Origin: Alphaproteobacteria bacterium
GTDB lineage: Bacteria; Pseudomonadota; Alphaproteobacteria; UBA6615
Direction of reading: 5' to 3'
Assembly: GCA_039980135.1 (NCBI GenBank)
Contig: JBDXCV010000009.1
Coordinates: forward strand, 319,854 to 383,853
DNA: 64,000 nt
Position 1 is the stretch's first letter. Every line of letters begins with the position of its first letter. The notes under the pieces were generated by a model, which was not told the DNA's origin, searched no databases, and worked only from the letters and a program-made list of their open reading frames with translations. The position numbers and the translations under genes were made by a program. Shown here one piece after another: positions 1-9,641 of the stretch.

Positions 1-1
1 C

Positions 2-184
2 GAAGAGCGGGGAATCTTCGACACGGCGCGCGCACGGTCGATGTTCGATACGAATGCCCACGCCTCGACCGATACGCTGGCGGACTATGCCCGCGCCAAC
101 AAGCTGTACTCGCTGGCGATGGTCGAACTCTGGTTCCGCACCTTCATGGATGCGGATCCCGCGGGCCCTATCGGGGCCGCCTGA
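2..184 (+). CDS. Asparagine synthase-like protein, C-terminal fragment
   Basis: An open frame enters from the left edge and ends at TGA 182-184, two bases before the next start codon. The roughly 60 visible residues contain ANKLYSLAMVELWFRTFMD, which resembles the last helix of glutamine-hydrolysing asparagine synthases, where a short leucine-rich motif with a Trp-Phe/Leu-Arg core is common. Such amidotransferases occur in polysaccharide gene clusters, which fits the acyltransferase and methyltransferase that follow. The catalytic domains lie outside the window, so the family call rests on this tail alone. Confidence 0.5.
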   Translation, partial: EERGIFDTARARSMFDTNAHASTDTLADYARANKLYSLAMVELWFRTFMDADPAGPIGAA

Positions 185-186
185 CC

Positions 187-1347
187 ATGGGAACCGTTCG
201 CAGCTTCCTTGCCCTGTCTGTCGCGATCGGCCACTGGGGGCCCTTCTTTGGCGTGGTTCTGATCAACGCGCAGATTGCCGTCCTGCTGTTCTTCCTGATC
301 TCCGGCTTCTACATGTCGATGATCATCAACGAGCAATACCGGCACATCGACCGCTGGCGGCGAAAGTTCATTCTCAACCGGATCCTCCGGATTTATCCGA
401 CCTACTACGTCGTGCTGGCCCTGATGATCGTGCAGTTCACGGTTAACAACGTCGAGAACGTGTTCACCATCCCGAGCGATGACATGGATGCGGGACAGCG
501 TGTGTTGTTCATGATCCTGAACATCACGTTGGTCGGCGAGGACATCATTTCCGGTCTGATTCCGGCCTACGATTCGGTTCAGAGCAGTCTGATTCCGCAA
601 TCCTGGACACTCGGGAGCGAGTTCCTGTTCTACTTTCTCGCACCGTTCCTCGTTCTGGCGACACCGCGCAAGTACCGCGCCATCGTCGCCGCGCTCGCCT
701 TGTCGAGCCTGGCGTTGCGACTGGCCATCTTTCAGTTTCCCGAGGAAATTTTTCGGTTCCTCACCGGCCAGGCCGGCGTGAGTGAGCAGATATCCCGGCG
801 CCTCGTCGCCTCCGATCCCGGCCGCTACAGGTTTATTCCAACCACGCTCGTCATGTTCCTGATGGGGTATTTCAGCTACCTCATCTATGCGCGCCTGCGC
901 GATTCCGATACCGCCAGAAACGTCGGCAAACTTCTGTTCATTCTGGTGATCGCGGCTGGCGTCTACTATATCGTCGGGTTTGGCGAACTCGACAGCCCCC
1001 TGTACATCGCCGACAAGGATTCGGGCCTCGTCTGGTCCCTGTATCTGTTCGCGCTGGTGGCAACGCCGTTTATCTTCCTGGCCACGAAGAACAGCCGGCT
1101 GGACGATTTCATCGGCGCACTCAGCTTCCCGATCTATATCTCGCATATATTTGTGAAACAGTTCATCGGCGGCAACTGGCACCGCATTTCCGCCGTTCGT
1201 CCCACAGAAAACGAAATGGCGATCATGGTGTTTTTGCTGACGATCGCGCTATCAATCCTGCTCGTCTATATCGTAGAAAGGCCCATCGATAGTTACCGGC
1301 GGCGGGTGTCGCAACGCGCGCGACGCACCTTCGCCGACGCGGGCTGA
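187..1347 (+). CDS. Acyltransferase 3 family membrane protein (OafA/YrhL-like)
   Basis: This 386-residue integral membrane protein has about ten hydrophobic segments. The N-terminus (RSFLALSVAIGHWGPFFG) carries the conserved membrane histidine of acyltransferase-3 proteins, and LLFFLISGFYMSM matches the family FFxLSGF motif, followed by an arginine-rich loop (RRKFILNRILRIYPTYY) typical of the family. These proteins transfer acetyl or other acyl groups to extracytoplasmic sugars such as O-antigen or exopolysaccharide. The gene begins two bases after the preceding asparagine-synthase-like stop and so is probably co-transcribed with it. The acyl donor and target sugar cannot be read from sequence. 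Confidence 0.88.
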   Translation: MGTVRSFLALSVAIGHWGPFFGVVLINAQIAVLLFFLISGFYMSMIINEQYRHIDRWRRKFILNRILRIYPTYYVVLALMIVQFTVNNVENVFTIPSDDMDAGQRVLFMILNITLVGEDIISGLIPAYDSVQSSLIPQSWTLGSEFLFYFLAPFLVLATPRKYRAIVAALALSSLALRLAIFQFPEEIFRFLTGQAGVSEQISRRLVASDPGRYRFIPTTLVMFLMGYFSYLIYARLRDSDTARNVGKLLFILVIAAGVYYIVGFGELDSPLYIADKDSGLVWSLYLFALVATPFIFLATKNSRLDDFIGALSFPIYISHIFVKQFIGGNWHRISAVRPTENEMAIMVFLLTIALSILLVYIVERPIDSYRRRVSQRARRTFADAG

Positions 1348-1377
1348 ACCGCAGCCGGCCGACGGTCACCTTTTAGA

Positions 1378-2190
1378 GTGTTTTGGATGGAAGATTCCGA
1401 TTTGACGACGCAGGAAGATTTCTGGTCCGCGCATCCATGTGGAATCGACGCCCCGCTCGCGGAGCGGCGGCGACACCGGCATATCATCGAGCCGTGGCTG
1501 CCGGCATATCTGAAAAGTCTGGCGAACGGTGGCCGGCTGGACTGTCTCGAAGTGGGTTGCGGCCAGGGGACTGATGCCATCGAAATCTGTCGGCACCTTG
1601 CCCCCGGCTCGTCCTACCATGGCATCGACTTCTCGCCGGAATCGATTGCCGTATCGGAACGCAGCTTGCGCGAGGAAGTTCCGCCGGAAATGCTGAACAC
1701 GGTGCCACAGTTTGCCACCGGTGACGCGCTCGATCTTGATTTTCCCGACGATCGCTTCGATCGGGTTTTCAGTCTTGGTGTCCTGCACCACACGCCGGAT
1801 CCGGCGGCGGCCGTTCGCGAGGTGCATCGCGTCCTGAAGCCCGGCGGGACCTGCCACGTCTTCCTGTATCGGACCTTCTCGGCAAAGGTCGGGGTCGCCA
1901 AAATTCTTCGCGGCGTGCAGCGGGCCAGCGATGTTCTGACGCGTCGGGAACGATCCATCTACGCCATGTTTCTCGAGAAACGTTCCGCCCTACCCGGCCT
2001 GGGCACCATGTTGCACGAATGCTTCGGCGTGCCGCACATGTATTCCTATACGCGCCCGCAGGTGACCGAGTTGTTCGCGCCCTTCGCCTCGTGCGAGGTC
2101 ATCCCGTTCGGATATAATTTGCCGTCGCGACGTCCGCGCAGCGGGCACAATAGCCTCGGCAACTTCTGGAATATCACCGCCACCAAATAG
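1378..2190 (+). CDS. Class I SAM-dependent methyltransferase
   Basis: The 270-residue product has the Methyltransf_11/25 pattern: motif I is LEVGCGQGTDAIEIC near residue 60, an acidic loop (HGIDFSPESI) follows, then GDALDLDFPDDRFDRVFSLGVLHHT, then HRVLKPGGTCHVFLYR. The long C-terminal part resembles methyltransferases acting on sugars or small molecules. The first possible start is GTG at 1378; an ATG at 1387 would shorten it by three residues. It lies 30 bases behind the acyltransferase gene on the same strand, suggesting a tailoring role for the same surface glycan. The substrate is unknown. Confidence 0.85.
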   Translation: MFWMEDSDLTTQEDFWSAHPCGIDAPLAERRRHRHIIEPWLPAYLKSLANGGRLDCLEVGCGQGTDAIEICRHLAPGSSYHGIDFSPESIAVSERSLREEVPPEMLNTVPQFATGDALDLDFPDDRFDRVFSLGVLHHTPDPAAAVREVHRVLKPGGTCHVFLYRTFSAKVGVAKILRGVQRASDVLTRRERSIYAMFLEKRSALPGLGTMLHECFGVPHMYSYTRPQVTELFAPFASCEVIPFGYNLPSRRPRSGHNSLGNFWNITATK

Positions 2191-2521
2191 GTCGCCGGCG
2201 ACGCGTATTCCCCGACTCCCGATCGCCATAATCGGTTGGTTCCCGAAAAGAGGTATATCCGGGCGCGGATTCGCGCCTTGAGGGTGTCGTTCCTTCACGC
2301 ACCCGTGAGGAAGAAACCGTTAGAATTCAAACGGTTGTGGAATACCGCCATGGCCGACTGCGAATCCGGGTGGATCACTTTGCAAACCGGCGCGGATTTG
2401 CTAATATTTGCTAAATAAAACAATAAGTTAGAGTATTTCGTTTGTGACGAAGCACGTATGAGGGTTTGGCAATAGGAACGCGTCGTCCGCTTCCCGCATA
2501 TTGGGGGGTCGAAGGTAAGTT
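2191..2521. other. 331-bp intergenic region upstream of the RTX gene
   Basis: No convincing gene is present; a possible 60-codon frame inside it has no family features. The segment is richer in A+T toward its right half (2395-2450), as expected for a promoter, and holds a near-perfect 22-base palindrome listed separately. A Shine-Dalgarno-like GAAGG lies seven bases before the ATG at 2522. Confidence 0.6.
2315..2336. promoter_or_regulatory. Operator-like palindrome
   Basis: The 22 bases read AACCGTT-A-GAATTC-A-AACGGTT. Both 7-base arms and the central GAATTC are self-complementary, so 20 of 22 positions fit a palindrome. It sits about 190 bases before the RTX start with no T-tract following, so it looks more like a protein-binding site than a terminator. 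No regulator is identified. Confidence 0.4.
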
Positions 2522-5500
2522 ATGGCCGTTGAGACGACCGCTGGTTTTACCGGAAATATCCTCCTCGACGGGATCATGTGGGGGGAAGGTCTCGGCACGT
2601 CTAATGGCGTCAAATGGAGTTCCCCCGACCTAACCTATTCCTTTTCCGGTTCCTGGCAGTGGTGGGAAAAAGCGGCAGTTACCGACGCTTTCAATTTCAT
2701 TTCCGAGGCCACGAACCTGACGTTCGACCTGAGGTCCGGTTCGACCGACCTCACCTTCAATCAATACACCGCAAACGACGGATCCCTGGGATTCGCCCTA
2801 CCTCCGGATCTCTCGGTCTTTACCGAATTCGGCACAGGGCAGGTGTATCTGAACGACTACTACACGCAAGTGTGGAGCCACAGTACGCTCGAGCCCGGCG
2901 GCTACGGGTTTATCACCGTTATCCACGAGACACTGCACGCGCTGGGTCTCGGACATCCTCACGACAACGCATTCGTGTTCCCGGGTGTTTCCGACGCCTA
3001 CGACACGGGCGATTTCGGGCTGAATACAAACTTCTACACGGTCATGTCCTACAATGATTACGGACAGACGCTGGCCGATGGCACACCGATAAGTCCGCTT
3101 TCGTTCGATTTTGGCCACCAGGTTCTCGGCGCATTGGATATCGCGGCGCTGCAGCATCTGTACGGCGCCAACGACACCGCGCGTTCGGGCGACAACGTTT
3201 ACTTCCTTCCGGACATCGGCACCGGAGGACACTGGTACGAGTCGATCTGGGACACCGGCGGTACCGACGAGATGCGCTACTCGGGCTCCGATAGCGTCAC
3301 GATCGATCTTCGTGCCGCTACGCTGGACATCGCGGACGGCGCTCTGGCCGGTGGCGCTGTCTCCAAGGCGGATGGTGTTTACGGTGGCCGCACGATCGCA
3401 AACGGCGTAGTCATCGAAAATGCGACGGGCGGTTCGGCGGCGGACATCCTGACCGGCAACAGCGCCGACAATCTGTTCATTGGCAATGCGGGCGACGACG
3501 TGATCGACGGCGGCGCGGGCAACGATACGTCGTCATACGCGGGCGCCGGCTCGGGCGTGACTGTGAACCTGACTTCGGGGTCCGTATCGGGCGGTCACGG
3601 CAGCGACACGCTCACCAGTATCGAAAATGTTATCGGTTCCGCCTTTGACGACATACTCACCGGCTCGTCGGTTGCGAACACCCTGCTCGGCGGCGGCGGC
3701 AACGACACGATCACCGGCGGCGGTGGCGACGATATTCTTGGCGGCGGGTCGGGCGACGACCTGCTCGACGGCGGCACAGGTTTCGACGCCGTCAGCTACG
3801 AAACCGCCAGCGCCGGGGTCACCGTTGATCTGATTGCCGGAACCGTGGTTGGTGCCGGCGCCGACACGCTGATCAGCATCGAGAGTTACATCGGATCGGG
3901 TTTTGCCGATGCGTTTGTCTCGGGCGCGGGGGCCGATACGCTGGATGGCGGCGCGGGTTCGGATTCGATCAGCTACGCATCTGCCGGATCGAGTGTCTCG
4001 GTAAACCTGCTCGCGGGCAGCGCATCCGGCGGTGGTGGCAACGACACGCTGGCGAATTTTGAGTCGGTCATCGGTACGGCCTTCAACGATACGTTGGTGG
4101 GCAATGCGGCCGCCAATCTGTTCCTCGGCGGCGCCGGCAACGACATGATCGACGGTGGCTCCGGGTCGGACACCGCATCCTACGCCGGTGCTTCGGCGTC
4201 GGTGGTCGTGGACCTGAATGCCGGAACGGCGACCGGCGGTGCCGGGAACGACACGCTCACAAGTATCGAGAACATCGTCGGTTCGGACCATGACGATACG
4301 CTGACCGGCACCAGCGGCGCCAACATACTCGACGGCGGCGCAGGTGTGGACACTGTTAGCTATGCGGCAGAAGCCAGCGGAATTACCGCCTCGTTCACGA
4401 GCGGCACGGTTGCCGGCGGCGGTGTGACCGACACGATTTCCAACATCGAAAACCTGACAGGTACCGCATTCGCGGACTCGCTGGCGGGCGACGGTCTGGC
4501 CAACGTCCTGATCGGCGGAGATGGTGACGATTTTCTCTTCGGCGGCCTCGGCGATGACACGCTGAACGGCGGCGCGGGGACGGACCGCGTTTCCTTCGCC
4601 GGCAATTCTGCCGTCGTCGCAAACCTGGCCGACGGCACGGCAACCGGCGCGGCAGGTACCGACACGCTCTCCGGTATCGAGGATTTGGTCGGTTCGGCCT
4701 CCCACGACACCCTGACCGGTGATGCAGGTGCCAACGTTCTGATGGGCGACAATGGCAACGACACTCTGATTGGTGGCGGTGGCAACGACATGCTGGTCGG
4801 TGGCAGGGGGACCGACATCCTGGATGGCGGCGCGGGATCTGATTCAGTCAGTTTTTCCAACGCCAGTTCGGGTGTCACGGTCGACCTCAATGCCGGCACG
4901 GTATCCGGTGGTGGAACCGGGTTGGGGGCGGACACGCTAATCAGCATCGAAAACGTCGTCGGGACCGTCTATCACGATACCTTCGTCGCCGGTGCTGATA
5001 CCGACAGCCTCGACGGCGGCTCCGGGAGTGACACCGTCAGCTTCGCGTCAATCGCCACTGGCGTTACCGTCAACCTGGATACGGGTGTGGCTACCGGCGG
5101 TGTGGTCGCCAGTCTCGTGAATATCGAAAATATCGTCGGTTCGGCGTTCGACGACATTCTGACGGGCGGTTCGTCTTCGACGACATTGGTCGGCGGGCTC
5201 GGCGACGACATTCTCGATGGCGGTGCGGTTGCACCCGGTGCCGGCGCAAACGACAACTATGCATCCTATGCAGGGGCGGCATCAGGTGTGACCGTCGATC
5301 TGGTGGCCGGAACCGCAACCGGCGGGGCGGGGAACGATACTCTAATCAACATCGCCAAGCTCATTGGCTCCGACCACGACGACACGTTCATCGGAACGAA
5401 TGACAGCAACTTTTTCATGGGCGGTCAGGGCGTCGACACGGTCAGTTATGTGGCCGCGCTGTCGGGGGTCACGGCGGATATCGGCGGGTCAAGCGCGTCG

Positions 5501-8500
5501 GGCGGCAGCGGGTCCGATGTCATTCTCGATTTTGAGAACATTATCGGTTCCGACCACGACGACATCCTGACTGGATCCTACGGTGCAAACCGATTGGAAG
5601 GTGGCGCCGGCAACGACAGCCTCAGCGGAGAACAAGACGACGATACCCTGCTCGGCGGGGCAGGAAACGACATTCTCGACGGTGGGGCCGGTGTGGACAC
5701 GGCGGAACTCTCCGGCGTTGTCGATGACTATATCTTCGATCGGGATGGAAATGGCAATGTCCGTGCCACACATGCCGGCTCCGGCGACGTGGACACATTC
5801 ATCGACATCGAATTGGTGAGCTTCACCGGCGGCGGCGCTTTCAGCGCAGAATATGTACCGCTGACCTTGACCGCCACCAGCAGCAGCTTGGGAGCCCCCA
5901 CGCTCGTCAGTCATTCGGCGGGCAATGACAGCCAGACGGCGAACGGCCCCACCTGGGGCTATTTCACTTCGGGCGGGTCGTCCCAGGACAACGTGGTGTC
6001 GGCGACGGGGCAGTATATTGCGGTCCACAGCCGTGCGAGTGACCTTGTGAGCAGCGGAGGCGGCCGGGGCGCCTACCTCTATGACCAAGAGACCAACGAC
6101 TTCACGCTGATCTCGCCGAACAGCTCCGCCGTCGACATGACACCGCGAATGATCTCGGCGGACGGCAACCGGGTCGTCGTTCAGTCAGCTACCAGTCTAG
6201 TGTCGGGGATCAGCGACCAAAATGCCCGTGATGACCTGTATCTCTATACGGTCGACACGGACACGTTCCAACTGATTGATGACACAACCGCACCCGGGTT
6301 GCGCACACCCAACGCCATCTCGAACATATCGCTGCCCAATGGCGGCATGTCGGCCGATGGCCGTTTTGTGGTCTTTAACGTTCAGAACACCAGTTCAGAC
6401 GGAATGATATCCGGCGGGACCGACGGAAACGGCAACACGGATGTGTATCTGTTCGACGCGGATACCGGCACAGTCACCCTCGTCAGCCACGCACCCAACA
6501 GCGCCACCACGACTGCCAATGACCACAGCCAAGCCGTGGACATATCAGCCGACGGCCAGTTCGTGCTCTTCAACTCGGAATCATGGAACATCGTTTCCGG
6601 TGTTTCGGACAACGCGAACTCTCTGGACACATATCTCTTCAACCGGCTGACGAACGAAGTAACGCTTATTTCGGACACGCCTGCGACGGGCCTCGCGACC
6701 TCACGCGCGGCGACCGCGGGCATCGATATGACACCCGACGGACGCTACGTGCTTCTGGAAAGCCAAAGTGTCGGATTGGTCTCAGGCGCGACCGATCTGA
6801 ACGGCAACTCGACTGATGTGTTCGTCTATGACACGCAGTCCTCGACCTTCGATCTTTTGACGGCCAGCAATGCGCCATCGAACATGAATGCCGCCGGAAG
6901 GTCGACCGCGCTCGAGATCAGCGACGATGGCCGTTTCGTGCTGATGCAGAATTTCGACAATGGCGGCGGTGTTTCGTCGATTGGAGACATCTACCTGTTT
7001 GACCGGGAATCCGATCAGGCAACGCTCGTCACCCATCAGTGGAGTGATCCGTCGCTGTCGATCGGTGAAAATGCCATCAACGGCGCAACCATGTCGGCCG
7101 ACGGTCGCTACGTCATGTTCGCTTCAAGGGAACCGACAGTCGTCCCCAACGTCACAGACGGCGCCAGGTCTTACGATGTCTTTCTGTACGATCATCAGGA
7201 TGGTGAGACGACACTTCTCAGTTCTGTAGCCGGCAACTCCAACCAAGCTGCAAACGGCTACTCGTCGAGTTTCGGCATCTCAGATGATGGCAGCCGTGTC
7301 TATATCTACACGCAGACGACGACTATTGGCGCCGGTGTCACGGATGTAAACGGAATCGATACGGACATCTATGTCTACAATCTCGGAATCCCGGAACTTG
7401 TCGGTGCACTCGGCAACGATGTACTCACCGGATCCGACGGCGCAAATATTATCCGCGGTCTCGCCGGCAATGACAGTCTCGACGGCGGCGCGGGCGACGA
7501 TACTCTCAACGGCGGCGACGGCAACGACACGATCGACGGCGGGACCGGGAACGACACCCTGACCGGCGGCGCGGGCGACGATATCTACATTGTCGACAGC
7601 CTGGACGACGTGATTATCGAACTGGCGGGCGGCGGTACCGACACGGTGCGCACCACCCTCACCGACTATGTTCTGCCCGACCATGTCGAATCGCTCGAAC
7701 TCATCACCGATGGGGTGGTCAATGCAACCGGCGGTTCCGGCGACGACAGCCTGAGTGGCGGCAGCGGCAACGACACATTCAACGGCGGCGCGGGCGGAGA
7801 TGCTTTCACGGGCGGCGCCGGCACCGACGCGGCCACCTATGCGGATGCCGGCAGCGGCGTGGCCGTCGACCTGGCCCATGGCGGCGGCTATGGCGACGCG
7901 GCCGGCGATACCTTCAACGGGATCGAGAATATCATCGGCAGCGAGTATGGCGACTCGCTGGGCGGCGATGGCGGCGACAACACGATCTGGGGCAACGGTG
8001 GCGACGACTGGGTGTTCGGCGCCAACGGCGACGATTTCCTGTTCGGCGGCGCCGGGCATGACTGGCTGAGCGGCGGTCGCGGCGCAGACGCGCTCGACGG
8101 CGGGGACGGCACCGACACGGCGGCATTTTTCAGCGCCGGCGGCGCCGTCGCACTGGACCTGGCAAATGGCGGTACCGGCGGTGAGGCCGACGGCGACACA
8201 TATATCCGGATCGAGAACATCGTCGGCTCGCGTTATTCAGACACCCTGACAGGCAATAGTGCGGCGAACCGAATCGATGGTGGCCGCGGCGCCGACCGGA
8301 TCGACGGTGCCGGCGGTAACGACTTCCTGACCGGTAGCGAAGGCAACGACCGCTTCGTCTTCGGCACCGGCGGCGGGCACGACACGATCGTCGACTTCAA
8401 CGGCGGTACCGGCCTGGGCGACCGGGTGGATGTCATCGATTTCGGGATCGCGCTGCATTCGACCTTCTTCGCCCTCGCCGCGGATGTCGGCTCGAACGTG

Positions 8501-9544
8501 GTCGTCACCTTCGACGCGAACACGACGCTGACGATCCTCGGCACGAGCGTCGCGGGCCTTGCGGCCGACGATATCATCCTCAGCGCCGTCACGAGCCATC
8601 TGGAAGACAACACCGGCGACGATATCCTGACCGGCGGCGCGACGGACGACGTGCTGGATGGCGGCGCCGGCAACGATATCCTGGAAGGCGGCGCCGGTGC
8701 GGACACCATCCATGGCGGCGACGGCATGGACACGGTCAGCTATGACGAATCTTCCGGCGGTGTTGCGGTCGACCTCGCCCATGGCGGCAACCACGGCGAC
8801 GCCGCCGGCGACCTGTTTACGAATGTCGAGAACATCTCCGGCAGCGCCCATGGAGACTCGCTCGTCGGCGACGGCGGCGCCAACGCCATCAGCGGCAATG
8901 ACGGCGCCGACTGGCTCAACGGGGCCAGCGGCGACGATGTGCTGCGTGGGGACGGCGGAAACGATTCCCTGTTCGGCGGCGTGGGTGACGATGTTCTGTT
9001 TGGCGGGGCCGGCAGCGATACGCTCAACGGTGCGGGCGGATATGACACCGCAAGCTATGAAGATTCGACCACGGGTGTTTCGGCGGACCTGGCCAATGGC
9101 GGTAATCTCGGCGACGCTGCGGGCGACAGCTACATCGATATCGAACGGCTGCAGGGTAGCGAGCATGGTGACTCGCTGACCGGTAACAGTTCGGCAAACC
9201 GGATCGAGGGCGACGCCGGAAACGACTGGATCAACGGTGCGGGCGGCGATGACGTGCTGGTCGGCGGTCGCGGCAATGACTGGTTCGCAGGCGGTGCGGG
9301 CGATGACCTGTTCATTTTCGAGAACGGAGATGGCGCCGATGCGATCACCGACTTCGTCGCCGGTGCGGGCACGGACGACATTCTCGATGTGAGTGCCTTC
9401 GGCTTTTCGGACATCAACGATCTGCTTGCGGCGTCCAGCGACGTGGGCGCCAATGTCTCCATCGCCCTCGACTCCGACGACAATCTCACCCTGATCGGCG
9501 TCAACCGTACCGACTTGCACACGGACGACTTCCTGTTTTCGTAG
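2522..9544 (+). CDS. Giant serralysin-like RTX protein with internal PD40-type propeller
   Basis: The 2340-residue protein has no N-terminal signal peptide. Residues 135-145 carry the zinc motif HExxHxxGxxH (HETLHALGLGH), with the serralysin Met-turn VMSY around Met175. About residues 300-1060 hold dense GGxGxDxhx calcium-binding nonapeptides within a longer repeating unit (SYAxAxxGVTVDLxAGT...DTLxxIENxxGS). About residues 1127-1620 carry eight repeats starting xSADGRxVxF and ending DVYLFDxxTGxxTLxS, matching TolB/PD40-like propeller blades. A second RTX block (1626-2260) and a DDFLFS-type tail end it, as expected for type I secretion. Typical serralysins are near 480 residues, so this one is very large. 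No type I exporter genes are in the window. A secreted metalloprotease or adhesin are both possible. Confidence 0.9.
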   Translation: MAVETTAGFTGNILLDGIMWGEGLGTSNGVKWSSPDLTYSFSGSWQWWEKAAVTDAFNFISEATNLTFDLRSGSTDLTFNQYTANDGSLGFALPPDLSVFTEFGTGQVYLNDYYTQVWSHSTLEPGGYGFITVIHETLHALGLGHPHDNAFVFPGVSDAYDTGDFGLNTNFYTVMSYNDYGQTLADGTPISPLSFDFGHQVLGALDIAALQHLYGANDTARSGDNVYFLPDIGTGGHWYESIWDTGGTDEMRYSGSDSVTIDLRAATLDIADGALAGGAVSKADGVYGGRTIANGVVIENATGGSAADILTGNSADNLFIGNAGDDVIDGGAGNDTSSYAGAGSGVTVNLTSGSVSGGHGSDTLTSIENVIGSAFDDILTGSSVANTLLGGGGNDTITGGGGDDILGGGSGDDLLDGGTGFDAVSYETASAGVTVDLIAGTVVGAGADTLISIESYIGSGFADAFVSGAGADTLDGGAGSDSISYASAGSSVSVNLLAGSASGGGGNDTLANFESVIGTAFNDTLVGNAAANLFLGGAGNDMIDGGSGSDTASYAGASASVVVDLNAGTATGGAGNDTLTSIENIVGSDHDDTLTGTSGANILDGGAGVDTVSYAAEASGITASFTSGTVAGGGVTDTISNIENLTGTAFADSLAGDGLANVLIGGDGDDFLFGGLGDDTLNGGAGTDRVSFAGNSAVVANLADGTATGAAGTDTLSGIEDLVGSASHDTLTGDAGANVLMGDNGNDTLIGGGGNDMLVGGRGTDILDGGAGSDSVSFSNASSGVTVDLNAGTVSGGGTGLGADTLISIENVVGTVYHDTFVAGADTDSLDGGSGSDTVSFASIATGVTVNLDTGVATGGVVASLVNIENIVGSAFDDILTGGSSSTTLVGGLGDDILDGGAVAPGAGANDNYASYAGAASGVTVDLVAGTATGGAGNDTLINIAKLIGSDHDDTFIGTNDSNFFMGGQGVDTVSYVAALSGVTADIGGSSASGGSGSDVILDFENIIGSDHDDILTGSYGANRLEGGAGNDSLSGEQDDDTLLGGAGNDILDGGAGVDTAELSGVVDDYIFDRDGNGNVRATHAGSGDVDTFIDIELVSFTGGGAFSAEYVPLTLTATSSSLGAPTLVSHSAGNDSQTANGPTWGYFTSGGSSQDNVVSATGQYIAVHSRASDLVSSGGGRGAYLYDQETNDFTLISPNSSAVDMTPRMISADGNRVVVQSATSLVSGISDQNARDDLYLYTVDTDTFQLIDDTTAPGLRTPNAISNISLPNGGMSADGRFVVFNVQNTSSDGMISGGTDGNGNTDVYLFDADTGTVTLVSHAPNSATTTANDHSQAVDISADGQFVLFNSESWNIVSGVSDNANSLDTYLFNRLTNEVTLISDTPATGLATSRAATAGIDMTPDGRYVLLESQSVGLVSGATDLNGNSTDVFVYDTQSSTFDLLTASNAPSNMNAAGRSTALEISDDGRFVLMQNFDNGGGVSSIGDIYLFDRESDQATLVTHQWSDPSLSIGENAINGATMSADGRYVMFASREPTVVPNVTDGARSYDVFLYDHQDGETTLLSSVAGNSNQAANGYSSSFGISDDGSRVYIYTQTTTIGAGVTDVNGIDTDIYVYNLGIPELVGALGNDVLTGSDGANIIRGLAGNDSLDGGAGDDTLNGGDGNDTIDGGTGNDTLTGGAGDDIYIVDSLDDVIIELAGGGTDTVRTTLTDYVLPDHVESLELITDGVVNATGGSGDDSLSGGSGNDTFNGGAGGDAFTGGAGTDAATYADAGSGVAVDLAHGGGYGDAAGDTFNGIENIIGSEYGDSLGGDGGDNTIWGNGGDDWVFGANGDDFLFGGAGHDWLSGGRGADALDGGDGTDTAAFFSAGGAVALDLANGGTGGEADGDTYIRIENIVGSRYSDTLTGNSAANRIDGGRGADRIDGAGGNDFLTGSEGNDRFVFGTGGGHDTIVDFNGGTGLGDRVDVIDFGIALHSTFFALAADVGSNVVVTFDANTTLTILGTSVAGLAADDIILSAVTSHLEDNTGDDILTGGATDDVLDGGAGNDILEGGAGADTIHGGDGMDTVSYDESSGGVAVDLAHGGNHGDAAGDLFTNVENISGSAHGDSLVGDGGANAISGNDGADWLNGASGDDVLRGDGGNDSLFGGVGDDVLFGGAGSDTLNGAGGYDTASYEDSTTGVSADLANGGNLGDAAGDSYIDIERLQGSEHGDSLTGNSSANRIEGDAGNDWINGAGGDDVLVGGRGNDWFAGGAGDDLFIFENGDGADAITDFVAGAGTDDILDVSAFGFSDINDLLAASSDVGANVSIALDSDDNLTLIGVNRTDLHTDDFLFS

Positions 9545-9641
9545 GACGAGCCACGAAAACGAAAATCAACCACGGCCCGTACAGGGCCATCGGGAAACCG
9601 AAAATACGTCCTCTCTTACCCGCTATCATTGACTCCGCACA

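Noticed and set aside
2236-2418. A 60-codon open frame upstream of the RTX gene
   Set aside because: No ribosome site, no family motifs, and it covers the palindrome and AT-rich promoter region.
3533-4705. Long open frame on the minus strand within the RTX gene
   Set aside because: It results from the Gly/Asp-rich repeat codons read in reverse; its product is low-complexity and has no start signal, while the plus-strand frame has clear domains.
9574-9588. GGCCC-GTACA-GGGCC hairpin between the RTX and permease genes
   Set aside because: The stem is short (5 bp) and no T-tract follows on either strand, so it is not a supported terminator.
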